DNA of 64,000 nt from Ignelater luminosus (Eukaryota > Arthropoda > Insecta > Coleoptera > Elateridae): assembly GCA_011009095.1 (NCBI GenBank), contig VTPC01000449.1, positions 22,185 through 86,184 of the forward strand. Reading direction: 5' to 3'. The position numbers were made by a program, and so were the translations under genes. This document shows, piece after piece, positions 10,190 through 20,900 of the stretch. The stretch's first letter is position 1. Every line of letters starts with the position of its first letter. The notes below the pieces were generated by a model that made no database searches, was not told where the DNA came from, and worked only from the letters and a program-made list of their open reading frames with translations.

Positions 10190-13100
10190 TGTACTAAACT
10201 TATCAGAGACATTACCAACGTCCAACATATTGTGAGAATTCAATTTGACTGCATAGTAGTATGGTTAGTATACATACATACAGTAGATTGGATAAAGACG
10301 AATGTGAATATTTACTAATTGTTTACGTTAGTGTGTGTATTTGCCTTTTCGATATACAATTTATTTTGAACCCCGGTAGTCACTGAAGCCGTCCCTGGGT
10401 AAATGTAGAATGTAGAAAACTAGAAATTTTCGTAAAAGAAATAATGTAGTTAAGTTTATAGGGAGAAGAAATAAATAAAAACCGTATTAAACCAATTTCT
10501 TGCAACGTTCAAGAGATACGATTCATCGCGACTTTGATTCGAAAAGAAATAAATAACGAACATCAGATAATATTATATGATTGTAATAGAAAGATTGATG
10601 TATCCAATCTTTTGCTTTGAATTTCACGCTTCAGAGCTTTTGGTTTCTTCTGCATGGCGCATTTCGGCCCACACAGTCGGTACTATTTATGTATTGTTTG
10701 CGAAAACTTTTGTTTCTATCTCTTCGTGCGTTTTTTCGAATGTTTACAAAGTATAATTCCGAGACATTCGTGAAATCGAAGATTCTTACTTTATATAATT
10801 AACGTTTTTCACTACATGTGCGTTAACATCATTATTAATAAAAGCTTCTAGGAGTAATAATTTCCCCACCTGATCCCCTGAGCATAGCAAACTTTTTAAT
10901 ACTTTGAAAATTCAGGGCAGTTAATGGTATTTGGCGTAGTAATTTTCTTAAAGATTAAAATGGAGAACGAGGCGGTAATGATATTTTTTGATGTTTTATG
11001 ATATTTTACGTTTAACTTAATTTTCTCGGAGAGGAAAAAAAACAAAAACAAAGTAGGCCGAAATCCCTGCAGCGTAAAAGTGCGTGGTGGTATAACTTGG
11101 TTTTGCGATGACTAAGTTTACATTATAATGTGTATTCGGGTAGAACTCGCGTTTTAAGGTCTCTCCGTCTTTTCCTGCGGGGCGAGCAACGTCTGCTGTC
11201 ATGTCAGTTTGTGTAATGAAGTTTTGTTTCGTTGCGGTGCGCCGTTAGCTCTTGTATAATTGCGGCTGAAAAGCTCCGGGTGGCGTCTATATAGAGAGAT
11301 AGGGTTTAGGTGGAATGGAAAGAAAATGCTTCCCTCCGTTGCCCATTACCTGACTTCCTAATGGTTTCCGATATGTGGGATAGGAATCTTCGAGGATTTT
11401 TCTTTTTTGCCTTCGGGCTATTTTTAGTTCGTTTTTATTGGGGAATTCTAGGCTACGCGAAAATGTTCTATTATTTTCCAAGTCTGAAAAAGAAAAATTT
11501 ATTCCGGACTTGGAGGCGACTTCAAATTTATTCTATAGAGGAGGGATTCTTATCAGCAACGGGAACATGCGATTTCCTTCGACCTCGTCTGGTTCTAACT
11601 ATTAATAAACTTCAACTTTTAATTGCAATTAATTTGAAGATTTTGTCTTACTATGCGGTTAGATAATATTTTGATCGTTTTAATTACAAGAATTAACTTT
11701 CGGATCTGCCAGAATTGTTTCATTCATGATTGTTAAAACGTCACAGCGGGAATACGTACATAAATCGCAAAATATAGTGGCAACAGTTTACAATTTGACC
11801 TTTGTGTCGTCCCCTCATTAACGGTATGAAATTAGTAAATTCAAGGCCTTCGATGACTCATCCATCTGTCTGTAAATGGATGAGATAACTAACGCTTCCT
11901 CCACGATTTCCTTAACAATCCGTAGGTTGCAATTAAAGAGGAACGTGGGAAAAGTCGTGAGTTACACAACTTTCCCTAAATTAGATTAATTCTAAAAATA
12001 CCCCCAAACTCGCCCATTTTCAATTTTTTATCTTTCCGTGAAAAAAATGGTGGAGCGGAAAATATTTTTCTTAAGGAATTAAATAAAGGAAAGACCAATT
12101 TCGTCGTCAAGTGGATGAAAAGAAGCCTCGTGATACAAAAAAGTGCTTCTTCCACTTACATAAAAGAGAGTCTTCTCGTGAAAACATAGTAAAGTATAAC
12201 AATATAAATTAATTAAAGGGGTGTCCCCGGCGTCGCACTCTAATTGCTGAAGGATATGAATAGTACTAACAAGATGTGCCATGAATATGCCATGATCTCG
12301 AAACAACCTCGACTAAACTGTGTTTTACTTAATTGCGTCGCCCTAATGGTCTGAATACAAAATTATTATTATTATTATGTATTTATCATTAGGCAAATTC
12401 TATAACACCAGAATTAGTTTGCAAATTGAGGGTGCATCAGTCTGTAGAAGTCGAGTACAATTTCCTATAATTCCGAGGTTTAGTAAATTTCAACCCACAC
12501 GCACGCATTACACAATTTCTTTGGCGCTATTATTATCAGTGAAAGAACAGTAGGAGATGATTTAACAAAAGTAATGTAAGGTACTATTATTTAGTTGTGA
12601 TTATCGAATCATCAATACTTAGTTATACAGAATAAAAGTTTCACTGGGAATTCTAACAAGTAACGTTTATTTACAGCATAAAAATGGAAATTGGGCTCGG
12701 GTTTCAACCTCGCTAATATTACTGAACGAATTAGTCGAGCACCATCTGTTATCTTCCTCACGTATTAAAACATCTTTATCTTTATCAAAAGCACCTAAGC
12801 AGATTTTATTGAACATTTACTGTTCTAAACGGAATTTACATCTGAACAAGATGGGAAAAACAGCGTGCACGTGATGAGCTCGAAATGGAAACGGTCGCTA
12901 AGTTATTTTACATCGAAAAATAATTTTTATTTGTAATTCAAACTCTTGCCTATCTTGCTTGGTTTGATGGAAGTGTCAAAAATCAAGGCTAATGTTCTCC
13001 GCAAACTCGCTTTAACCCTGAACAAGTACAACAAATTTTAAGTATTTCTGAAACACCTAAAGGGGAGTTGCTCGCTAATTTAATATTCCTAGTAATTCCA

Positions 13101-13349
13101 CCGTGCACAATATCTTAAAAGGAAATTCTTTATATCCGTACCACTTTCGTACTGTTCAGTCATTAACACCTAATGATTATCGAACTGCAACTGGCTTTTG
13201 CGGCAGATTGACCTGAACCAAAATTTCCATAAGCAACTACTGCGGACTGATGAAGAGACGTCATTTTTAATGGTCACAGTACGCTTCAGTAAACTCACGA
13301 AAATCCACATCTAGAAACCAGGTCAAATTCTTTTTAAATCTTTGAATGG
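10190..13349. other. Noncoding stretch; a CpG-containing patch at 11.04-11.40 kb
   Basis: No conserved exon is recognised. The patch 11,040-11,400 is richer in G, C and CpG than its flanks, has a TATATAGAG at about 11,288, and begins a 118-codon open frame at 11,310. The frame resembles no family and I do not call it. The patch could be a promoter or 5' noncoding exon, possibly of the downstream phospholipase C gene, but nothing proves this. A short ATT microsatellite is at 12,362-12,377. Confidence 0.35.
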
Positions 13350-13506
13350 GAGTATTACACCGGCAGCAGGCGACCTAACTTCAGGGTAAGCCGAAACCGC
13401 CTGATTGGTTAATTTCTTGATAATTTGACAATTCTGACAATTTAAACCAATCACGCGTTCTCGGCCTACTCTGAAGTTAGGTCACGGGTCGCCGCTGGAG
13501 TACTCG
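13350..13506. mobile_element. Short palindromic MITE
   Basis: The ends are inverted repeats of about 40 bp that include GACCTAACTTCAGGGTA on the left and its counterpart on the right (GAAGTTAGGTCACGG). Outer bases are GAGTA-like on each arm. The core contains a GATTGGTT / AACCAATC pair. Single arms of the same family occur at 53,664-53,697 and 57,781-57,832. It has no coding capacity. Confidence 0.75.
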
Positions 13507-13536
13507 CAGGCAATACTATTGGACGTCACTTTTTAC

Positions 13537-13826
13537 CATAACGCCTGAATGGAGAAAATTATTTTCAATTCATTAATAGACGATTGGATAGATCGTAATC
13601 GTGGACATCGCGGTCTCCCTATTTAAATCCTTTAGATTTTCTCTTTGAGGTTTTCTGAAGGAAAAGGTTTACCAAATACCTCCAGAAATTCTACAAGATC
13701 TGCAAGCATGAATAATGGACAATGTACAATTAATTACCCCACAAATAATGCTTAGAGGTGTTCATAATGCAGTACCATTGCGAGCAACCTCCTGCCTGGG
13801 AACTAACGGAAAACAATTTGAACATT
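13537..13826 (+). pseudogene. Transposase C-terminal remnant (mariner-like)
   Basis: Fragments of the C-terminal half of a mariner-like transposase can be read across frames: an NGENYFQF segment, then a KEKVYQIPPE segment, then LITPQIMLRGV and [10 protein letters not shown]. The matching locus at 57,331-57,718 (minus) is longer and retains the region around the third catalytic Asp, which is deleted here. Internal stops rule out function. The final part is in frame with the open reading frame that runs on through the adjacent GC-rich array (13,715-14,692). Confidence 0.75.
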
Positions 13827-14640
13827 TATCCGGTCAATCGGACCGTTCGGGCCTGTTGGACTCCGATCTATCGTACTATTCGGACGTCTCGCGCCTTTTG
13901 GACTTCTCGGGTCTATGGGGGCGTTTGGATTTCTTGGGTCTGTCGGACTTCTCGGACCTGTCAAGCTTCATGGACTTCTTGGGCCTGTCGGACAGTTCGG
14001 CCCTTTTAGGCCGTCATTTTTTTCTTTTGGACTTATCAGGACCTTTATGGACTTCTCGGCCCTTCGGGCTTCTCTCAGTCTTGTCGGACGTTTCGGCCCT
14101 CTTGGTTCATCATCCTGTTGGATCATTTGGACTTTTCTGCCTTGCGAATCTATTGGATCCTTCGAATCTCTTGAACCTGTCGGACCATAAGGGTCTTTCG
14201 GGCCATTTGGACCTGTCGTTTATCTTGGATTTCTCGGCCCTTCGGTCTTCTCCAGTCTGTCGTACTATTCGATCCTCTCGCGCCTTTTGGACTTATCGGG
14301 TCTATTGGACCGTTTGGATCTCTCGGGTCGTATCCTGTTGGACCTTTTGGACTTATCGGCCCTTCGGGTTTATCGGGGCGTTTGGATCTCTCGGGTATGT
14401 CAGACGTCTTGGATCTGTTGGACCATTCAGGCTATCGGGCCTGTCGGACGTTTTGGACTTTTCGGGCTTCTCGGGTCTGTTGGGCCGTTCCGGCCTGTTG
14501 AACTTCTTGCTCCTTCGGGTTTATCGAGCCGTTTGGATCTCTCGGGTCTATCAGGCCTGTCGGGACTTTTTGGAATTTTTGGCTTTTCGGGTTTATAGAG
14601 CCGTTTGGATCTGTCGAACGTTTTCGACTTTTCGATCCTT
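13815..14640. repeat. GC-rich short-period array, locus 1
   Basis: This is a degenerate array built on units like TCGGGCCTG and TTGGACTTC, with a basic step of about 9 bp and higher-order phrases of roughly 18-27 bp. Composition is far above the AT-rich host DNA. Stops are rare in all three plus-strand frames, which yields overlapping frames of 325, 83, 91 and 103 codons. These are properties of the repeat, not evidence of a protein. In individual frames the product looks Gly-X-Y-like or Ser-Gly-Leu-rich. Related arrays are at 53.1-53.5 kb and 56.9-57.3 kb. No hAT-like end is seen on this copy. Confidence 0.85.
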
Positions 14641-14649
14641 ACTTGATGT

Positions 14650-15490
14650 ATGTAAGAATAACGCTTACAGCTGTATTATATTTAAAATTTAATATAAGAT
14701 TTTGAACAATAATCGAGAAAAGGCGGATGTCATGCACAAGATTTTAAGGTTAGCTGGAAAGTAAAACAAACCTATTGATCTTTTATTATCAATTAGAAAT
14801 GATATTTTTCATTCTTTATGAATTTTTTATGTTTAATTAATTTAATTAATAAAGCGTAAATATTAAATAAAAAGAATAGATTGAATAGGCCATAAAATTA
14901 ACCTTTAGGGTTGGTATAAATGCTAAACAAATAAATCTCGACAGTTCTGCATTTATAACCTATACTGTAAAAGTGTCGAGTGATCGACAGTCATGGCCAA
15001 TTTTAAATATTTAAATTAAAATTGTGTTCGTATTTTATTTCTTATTAATAATAATTAAGAATATACGAATGATAAATTATAGATACGATAAATAGGAAAT
15101 CAAAAGAATTTTGGTTTAACTATTAATACCGCTTTTGACATTTATAACCTTAATATAGAACTGTCAAATGAAATTAAGAAATTATTTGTTTACAATTTTA
15201 CCAACATAAAGGTTAATTGTATGACTTATTTGATTTTTTTATGTGATTGTACGGTACGGTAAATTCTTTTAATTTTTATGAAATAGTTTCATAATGCTTG
15301 ATACAATCCGACAAGATAATCATTAGTTTTTAGTAACAAAACGCATCTTTTATCTCATCTAAACTAAAAAAGAAGTATTAAATCATTTTATTGTATCATC
15401 GTAATGTTCAATATGATGTAACGTTTTATTTACATAAAAAAATTCATCGCAACATTTCAAGGTGATCTAGTATGCATGCGGGGGCGACCT
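14650..15490. repeat. AT-rich stretch with a dispersed repeat shared with 25.1 kb
   Basis: The segment 14,872-15,080 matches 25,099-25,270 in the same orientation, with AGATTGAATAGG at the start and GGTTGGTATAAAT inside. The remainder shows no gene. Confidence 0.55.
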
Positions 15491-15516
15491 TCACTGTATT
15501 TTACAATACAGTGAAT
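15491..15516. repeat. Perfect 11 bp palindrome with 4 nt loop
   Basis: TTCACTGTATT and its reverse complement are separated by TTAC. No flanking repeat ends or gene were tied to it. Confidence 0.6.
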
Positions 15517-15619
15517 CAACCATTAATTAATCAAAGAGTACTATTTAAATCAATGCTATCATGCAAATACGCTTTAGCAATCTTTAGCAAAGAGTTCAAC
15601 ATTCCGTGTATACCAACTT

Positions 15620-17700
15620 TTACTGTTTCATTATTTTAACTAGGAATGTAAAAAGCTAAATTTCGTTCTGTAACTATTCTTATACAAATAATTTAATAAA
15701 ATCGAACAAAACATACGTTTTTATTATTTGAACCTAAAACGCTTGTGTGCAAGATTCCAGGGGTGATAAAATATACCTGAGTGGACACGAATTAGCATTG
15801 CAACTCTTACGAATTATAATTAAAAGAAAAGCTAATAAAACCTTCCATAGCAATTTGTGTAGTATACTCATAGGACTAGCACTAGCACTTGCAGCAGTCT
15901 AGGCAAACTTATTAGTTTCAAGTATTCATCTCACTGTTTTGAATCTGGAATCTTAATGCAGCAATTTCTCTTGTTTCTGCTTTAACTTTAATTAGTTCTG
16001 TTGCTGTAAGTATTGTCTAAATTATGGTCTTTATTAATTTATTTATACAGAATTAATCTTTGTCTTAATCTCAGTTATTTAAGTATAATATTGACTTTTA
16101 ATAATCAACTTGTATCTATGGACATGATAGTAAAAAGGGCCTTCCATTATAAGGAAGTGACTTTTGCAACCGTTGATAAGGCCAAATTGAGTACTATTTG
16201 TAAAATTTTATAGTCCAGAGCAGTAATTCTCCAGGGTGAAATCCGTATTAGAAGGTAGAAACGCTAAGGCTGCTACCAGGTAGACATCAGATTGCTCTCA
16301 AAACCAAGACTACCTTCCTGGCAAGTTTGCCGAAGCCCCGTCTTGGACGCCATAAATATAAATGCGTGATAGCGAATTTAAATCCTTAGGAGTACGAGGA
16401 GGACCCTACTTGATTTTTTTACTAAAGCAAACAAGGAAAACTAAGAAGATAATTGGACCCTCAAATAGTTAAGATGACACTGCTCAAGGTAGCTGATTAT
16501 CACCCCTGGTCTAGTCATCTTAACAGATGGCAGCTTCAACGCCCAAACATTATACAAACTACGCGATGGGCTGATAGTAAATACCAGACACTTCCTGAAC
16601 GTCGTCACTGGTATTAGAAACCTGCAGAGGAACAGAACGTCGCCGAGAACACGAAGTGTCGTATCTTAAGAAATTTGTAAATTCGTACTTGTAGAATTTC
16701 AAATTGCTCTCCTGTAAAATCAGCAAATCTGAGATACGACACTTTGTGTTATTGGCGACGAGAAGTGGAACATTTTTCTAGAGCTGCTTATTCTGAACGT
16801 AGGAAGTGTAAGAAAGCATTACTTTTGGAGAGTACACAACGGGTCTTCTATTGGTATCTATTCCGTTATTTAAGCGGCACCATAATATGTTCAAGAGTGT
16901 AGAAATGCTTCAGGTAGGCACGCAACGGGAAAGAAAGTTAATTTCGTTTTGCTTCCCAGGCACAACCCGAAGCCACCAACTTGAAATCGGAACCCTTTCG
17001 AGGTCTCTCATAGCAATAGACTACGCCAGCCTTAAATCTATCGGGCTCACGAACGCAAAAAGTAAATTGCTTGCATTAACTTGTTCCGTCCAAAAATCCC
17101 TTTTTTCCGTTTATTTTGTTTCCATTTTTAACTTCGTTCAAAACTAGATGAGTCTGGTTCGTTTGGGCTTTTCGAGCCGTTTTGGGTGAATTAAACTCTT
17201 CTGGTTAATCAGTGTTTTCGGTTCATTTGGGCAATTAAAGTCTTTCTAAAGCGTTCTGTTTGAGCCCTCAAGATCTAGTAACTTTAAAAATACACCTTGT
17301 GAATAATGTTCTAAGTGAGATACGTCGAGCTAAACACGATCGACTAGAAGCATGCACGAATGTGATTTTAAAATCGGTATTATGTGGCCAAGTCGCAAAT
17401 AATATATTTATTACCAATTGCTGGTTCACAATTTTCTTTATTGTTTTTGCTCCTGTTAGAACTTCCATGAGAGCAAATATCAAAGTTTAAAGGCTACCTT
17501 TCTGGTGGTTCATCTCAAGAGACTATACCTTATCTGAAAAGTTGCAAATGGAGAAAATGCAATTTTTTGATTTACAGTTTAGAGAAGTTGGATAAAATAT
17601 GAAATACACGCATATGGTTATAGAAGAAACTTTTAGAAAATAATGAGATTTGTTGCTTAACGGTGCCATCTTTTGATTCCGTTAACGATAATAGTTATTT
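15620..17700. other. Noncoding stretch with a foldback at 16.64-16.77 kb
   Basis: No conserved exon is recognised. The arms 16,637-16,672 and 16,729-16,765 are inverted repeats with few mismatches, sharing GTGTCGTATCT and a CGTCGCC end. They enclose about 56 bp. The open frames at 16,851-17,147 and 17,260-17,490 match nothing I know. Confidence 0.45.
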
Positions 17701-17713
17701 ACACACCAAGGGA

Positions 17714-18420
17714 CTAAAGTGAGATGGAATTAACGAAGTTTAGTCCCGTGGTGTAGAGGAGAAAAACACGATCGTCGCGACCATTATTGAAAATCAAAAA
17801 ACCAATTTGAGGGTGATCGATCATTGGGTGATTAAATTGTTGCCACAACAGTAAAACATCGTTAAATTCCAGTTTCTTAATACATAAATAACGGTAATAA
17901 CGAAAGTATAGTTTTCTTGAGAAATCACGAAATTTATCCGAAAATTTCAAATTGCTATAACTTCTCACCTGTAGAAGATAAATTAGTAAATATACACATT
18001 TCTGAAGGAAATTTAATACTCTACAACTCCCTGTCTGACATCTTTTCCGAAAACATAAGACTGAGGAGTTAGGACAACTTTGACGAAAAATGTGAGGCAA
18101 AGAGATTTTCAGAAATTATCGATTTGCCCTGGCGAATATCTCGGAAACTATAACACATAGGAAGAAAATAAATTGTAGGAAATTTAATTATCTTGTATTT
18201 CGTAAGGAATACTTTTCACCGTACGACGCACCATTTCCGAGTTATAGGCGAAAAACCGACAAAAAGGACCTCTCTATTCTTCCCCCCTAAAGCGGCAGGG
18301 CTAGGGGTGGGGACTTTTAGGATCTTTGCCTCCTAACTACCCCCAACACATTCCCCAAGAGAAAAATTCTCCCCCATTCCATGTCCTCTATAACCCCTTC
18401 GTTGACTGGACTACATAACA
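17714..18420. repeat. Repeat-like segment of unknown family
   Basis: The text has the look of transposon noncoding DNA, with phrases such as GAATATCTCGGAAACTATAA and CATTTCCGAGTTATAGG, and a C-rich tail near 18,283-18,370. A 128-codon minus-strand frame (17,714-18,100) spans it, but it is low in family signal and is not called. No termini were found. Confidence 0.35.
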
Positions 18421-18429
18421 ATAAGAAGT

Positions 18430-19165
18430 AAATAAGAATGAGTTAGTAAATATTGCCATGGGTATACCGTGTGGATGGAGTTGTTTTGTCAATGCACAAA
18501 TACATAGGAGCAAGCGAAAGGAAATAATATTTTACATGAGTAGAAATGAGATGGCACGTACCAGGAAAGTTCTACTGGCCAACTCGTTAGCATATTTTAT
18601 TTACAACAATCACTCTAAAACTGCTGTGATTGTCATTTGATTGGCTGTTTGTAAATGAATGGAAAAAAATGTCAAAAGACAAATTGTTAACCTTATAATT
18701 TGTGTTTATCCGAACGTTAATTGTAAATAAAATGCATCAATAATTCTTTAATTTTAAAAAAGATTATTTTACTCTGTCAGGTAAAAAGGGATCCACTACA
18801 TTGTAGTTGCAGTCAAGTTTATGCGTAAATAACCTGTCATGTCATAAATAACCTCTCTTTATTCTAATGACATTACTAGAGTAGCCCAGCTAGTTACTGA
18901 ACTTCTATAGATAAATTAAAATGATCCAGTCTGAATAATTGCTGTTACCTGCATGTTCCTGCTATGAATGCTTTTACAAGTAAGAAATAAAAAAGTATTA
19001 TTCAATGGGAAACCAATTCAGACATAAAAGTAGTAGTAATAGTACTGTAAGTAGCAAAAAAAACTTATTTAGTAATAATTATGTGTAACAATTTTAATAG
19101 GTTAATTGTCTCTGATTCATCAAGAGAAAAATACAGTGGTTTAACTATTAGTAAATCTTAAGAGC
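18430..19165. other. Noncoding stretch, no gene seen
   Basis: Only a 60-codon open frame (18,458-18,640) is present. It has no recognisable family. Confidence 0.5.
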
Positions 19166-19467
19166 ACACCAAGATTTTTTGAACGAATCACCTTACGTGT
19201 AAGTTTTTCTTTTGAAAGTTAGCTTTTGGAAAACCAGAAAGATGAGGTCCTAGATGCCAGAAGCCAAACTTTAATAAAATTCATAATTTATTTTATCCAA
19301 TTATTACAAGTAACAGTCAGTGGATTGATTTAGTAATCATCACACTTAAATATCATAATACACAATAAACTATTTTTCCAGGTAATCATCCCTGATTCGT
19401 ACAGTTTAAACTTTCATAAAGTATAAGAGCATTCACTCGATAACATATCTGGAGTGACTTGTATTAC
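19166..19467 (-). repeat. Left arm of an apparently perfect 302 bp inverted repeat
   Basis: By eye this arm is identical to the reverse complement of 20,599-20,900. It begins ACACCAAGATTTTTTG at its outer edge and ends CTTGTATTAC at its inner edge. The minus strand carries the end of a 60-codon frame whose last residues read VTPDMLSSECSYTL. The matching frame on the right arm ends in the same residues. No target duplication is evident outside the arms. Confidence 0.9.
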
Positions 19468-20598
19468 TTGAAATCCACATTGAAATCTAGTATGTGGGCA
19501 TTCTTCGACAATGTTATCCATTGATGAGAATGATGAGATATTGGTAACGTGGCCATTTTTTTTTGCTTCAGAAGGGGACACCTTATATTTTAACATAAAT
19601 TAAATATCAACTGGAAAAATAAACTAAACATGTCATTATTATTGCGAATTTTTTTAATTGAGAATTTGATTAAAAATGATTATTGAAACACACAAATTTT
19701 ATAGAAAGAAAAAACACGAGCGAAATACGTATCAAAACAAAAATTAAATTACATTAAGGTCAAAATTACTACTCTAACACAAAGATTACGAACGTATCTA
19801 CCTTAAATAAGTACTTATACAACGCATTGAATTTATTCTAATTTTGTAAGAACAACAATCTTTAAAAATAAACTAAAGTAAACAAACATACTAAACTTGA
19901 AATCATAAGGCACAAAAACACAAAAAGCTGCTTATGCAATCAAATAATTTAGGAAGATTTCGAATGATATTCAACGAACTCCGAAGGAGTTGTTACTGAA
20001 TTTGCGAAGTCTGTATGTCCTCATTTTTTGTTAAATTCTGAAATTTTGACTTCAGATTTAGATTCTACATCAAAAATTAAAGACAACGTTGTATCTTCGT
20101 TTTTTTGATAACTCTTCGGGAACATGGTCGAAATGGCGGCCGAAAATTGAAAAATTTTCAAAAATTTTTTTTTTACTTTAGAATCGTATTCTACATCAAA
20201 AAATAAGACAAACGTGTACTTTTAAATTTTTGATATCACCTCGGGAGTATGGTCAAATGACTGCCGAAGTCTGAAAAAGTAACAAAACGGAGTTCGTTGT
20301 GGTTATGCTTTGCATTCCCAGATGTTTTAGAAATAAAAGTACCTCGAACTATAAAAAAAACATCAAATGAGAACTATAATCTTAAAACTAACATCAATTT
20401 TTAACTTAAATACACTAAAATATCGAATTACCCAGTTTATTGAAACATTGTGTGAAGACGGGACGTTTCTATTTTCTTTCGGGACAACGGGACAGAAAGC
20501 GTGAATACAGGAATGTCCCGTTTAAAACGGGACGTATGGTCACGTTAGATATTGGGGATATAAAGGATATTTCGATGATGAAAAATATTAAAGTGATT
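19468..20598. other. Spacer of the 302 bp inverted repeat, with nested repeat material
   Basis: The spacer holds a smaller element at about 19,973-20,302. Its ends are inverted repeats (AACGAACTCCG near 19,973; CGGAGTTCGTTG near 20,288), and one end also occurs at 3187-3217. Inside this are two copies of a roughly 128 bp unit marked by ATTCTACATCAAAAA (about 20,061 and 20,190). A 70-codon frame (20,440-20,652) starts in the spacer and ends in the right arm. It resembles no family I can name. Confidence 0.55.
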
Positions 20599-20900
20599 GT
20601 AATACAAGTCACTCCAGATATGTTATCGAGTGAATGCTCTTATACTTTATGAAAGTTTAAACTGTACGAATCAGGGATGATTACCTGGAAAAATAGTTTA
20701 TTGTGTATTATGATATTTAAGTGTGATGATTACTAAATCAATCCACTGACTGTTACTTGTAATAATTGGATAAAATAAATTATGAATTTTATTAAAGTTT
20801 GGCTTCTGGCATCTAGGACCTCATCTTTCTGGTTTTCCAAAAGCTAACTTTCAAAAGAAAAACTTACACGTAAGGTGATTCGTTCAAAAAATCTTGGTGT
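20599..20900 (+). repeat. Right arm of the 302 bp inverted repeat
   Basis: It is the exact partner of 19,166-19,467 as far as can be seen by eye. Equal length and the lack of visible substitutions indicate a recent origin or ongoing gene conversion between the arms. Confidence 0.9.

Noticed and set aside
11310-11666. 118-codon open frame in a CpG-containing patch
   Set aside because: It has low-complexity aromatic and basic composition, no family motifs, and no supporting splice partners. It is probably random.
13715-14692. 325-codon open frame as a real secreted or collagen-like protein
   Set aside because: It starts in a transposase remnant and runs through a short-period array in which every frame is open. 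There is no signal peptide and no conserved frame between loci.
17714-18100. 128-codon minus-strand open frame
   Set aside because: It lies in repeat-like text and has no domain or motif that I recognise.
18770-18800. CTGTCAGGTAAA string similar to part of the miR-8 family
   Set aside because: The 5' seed region differs and no hairpin partner is present nearby.
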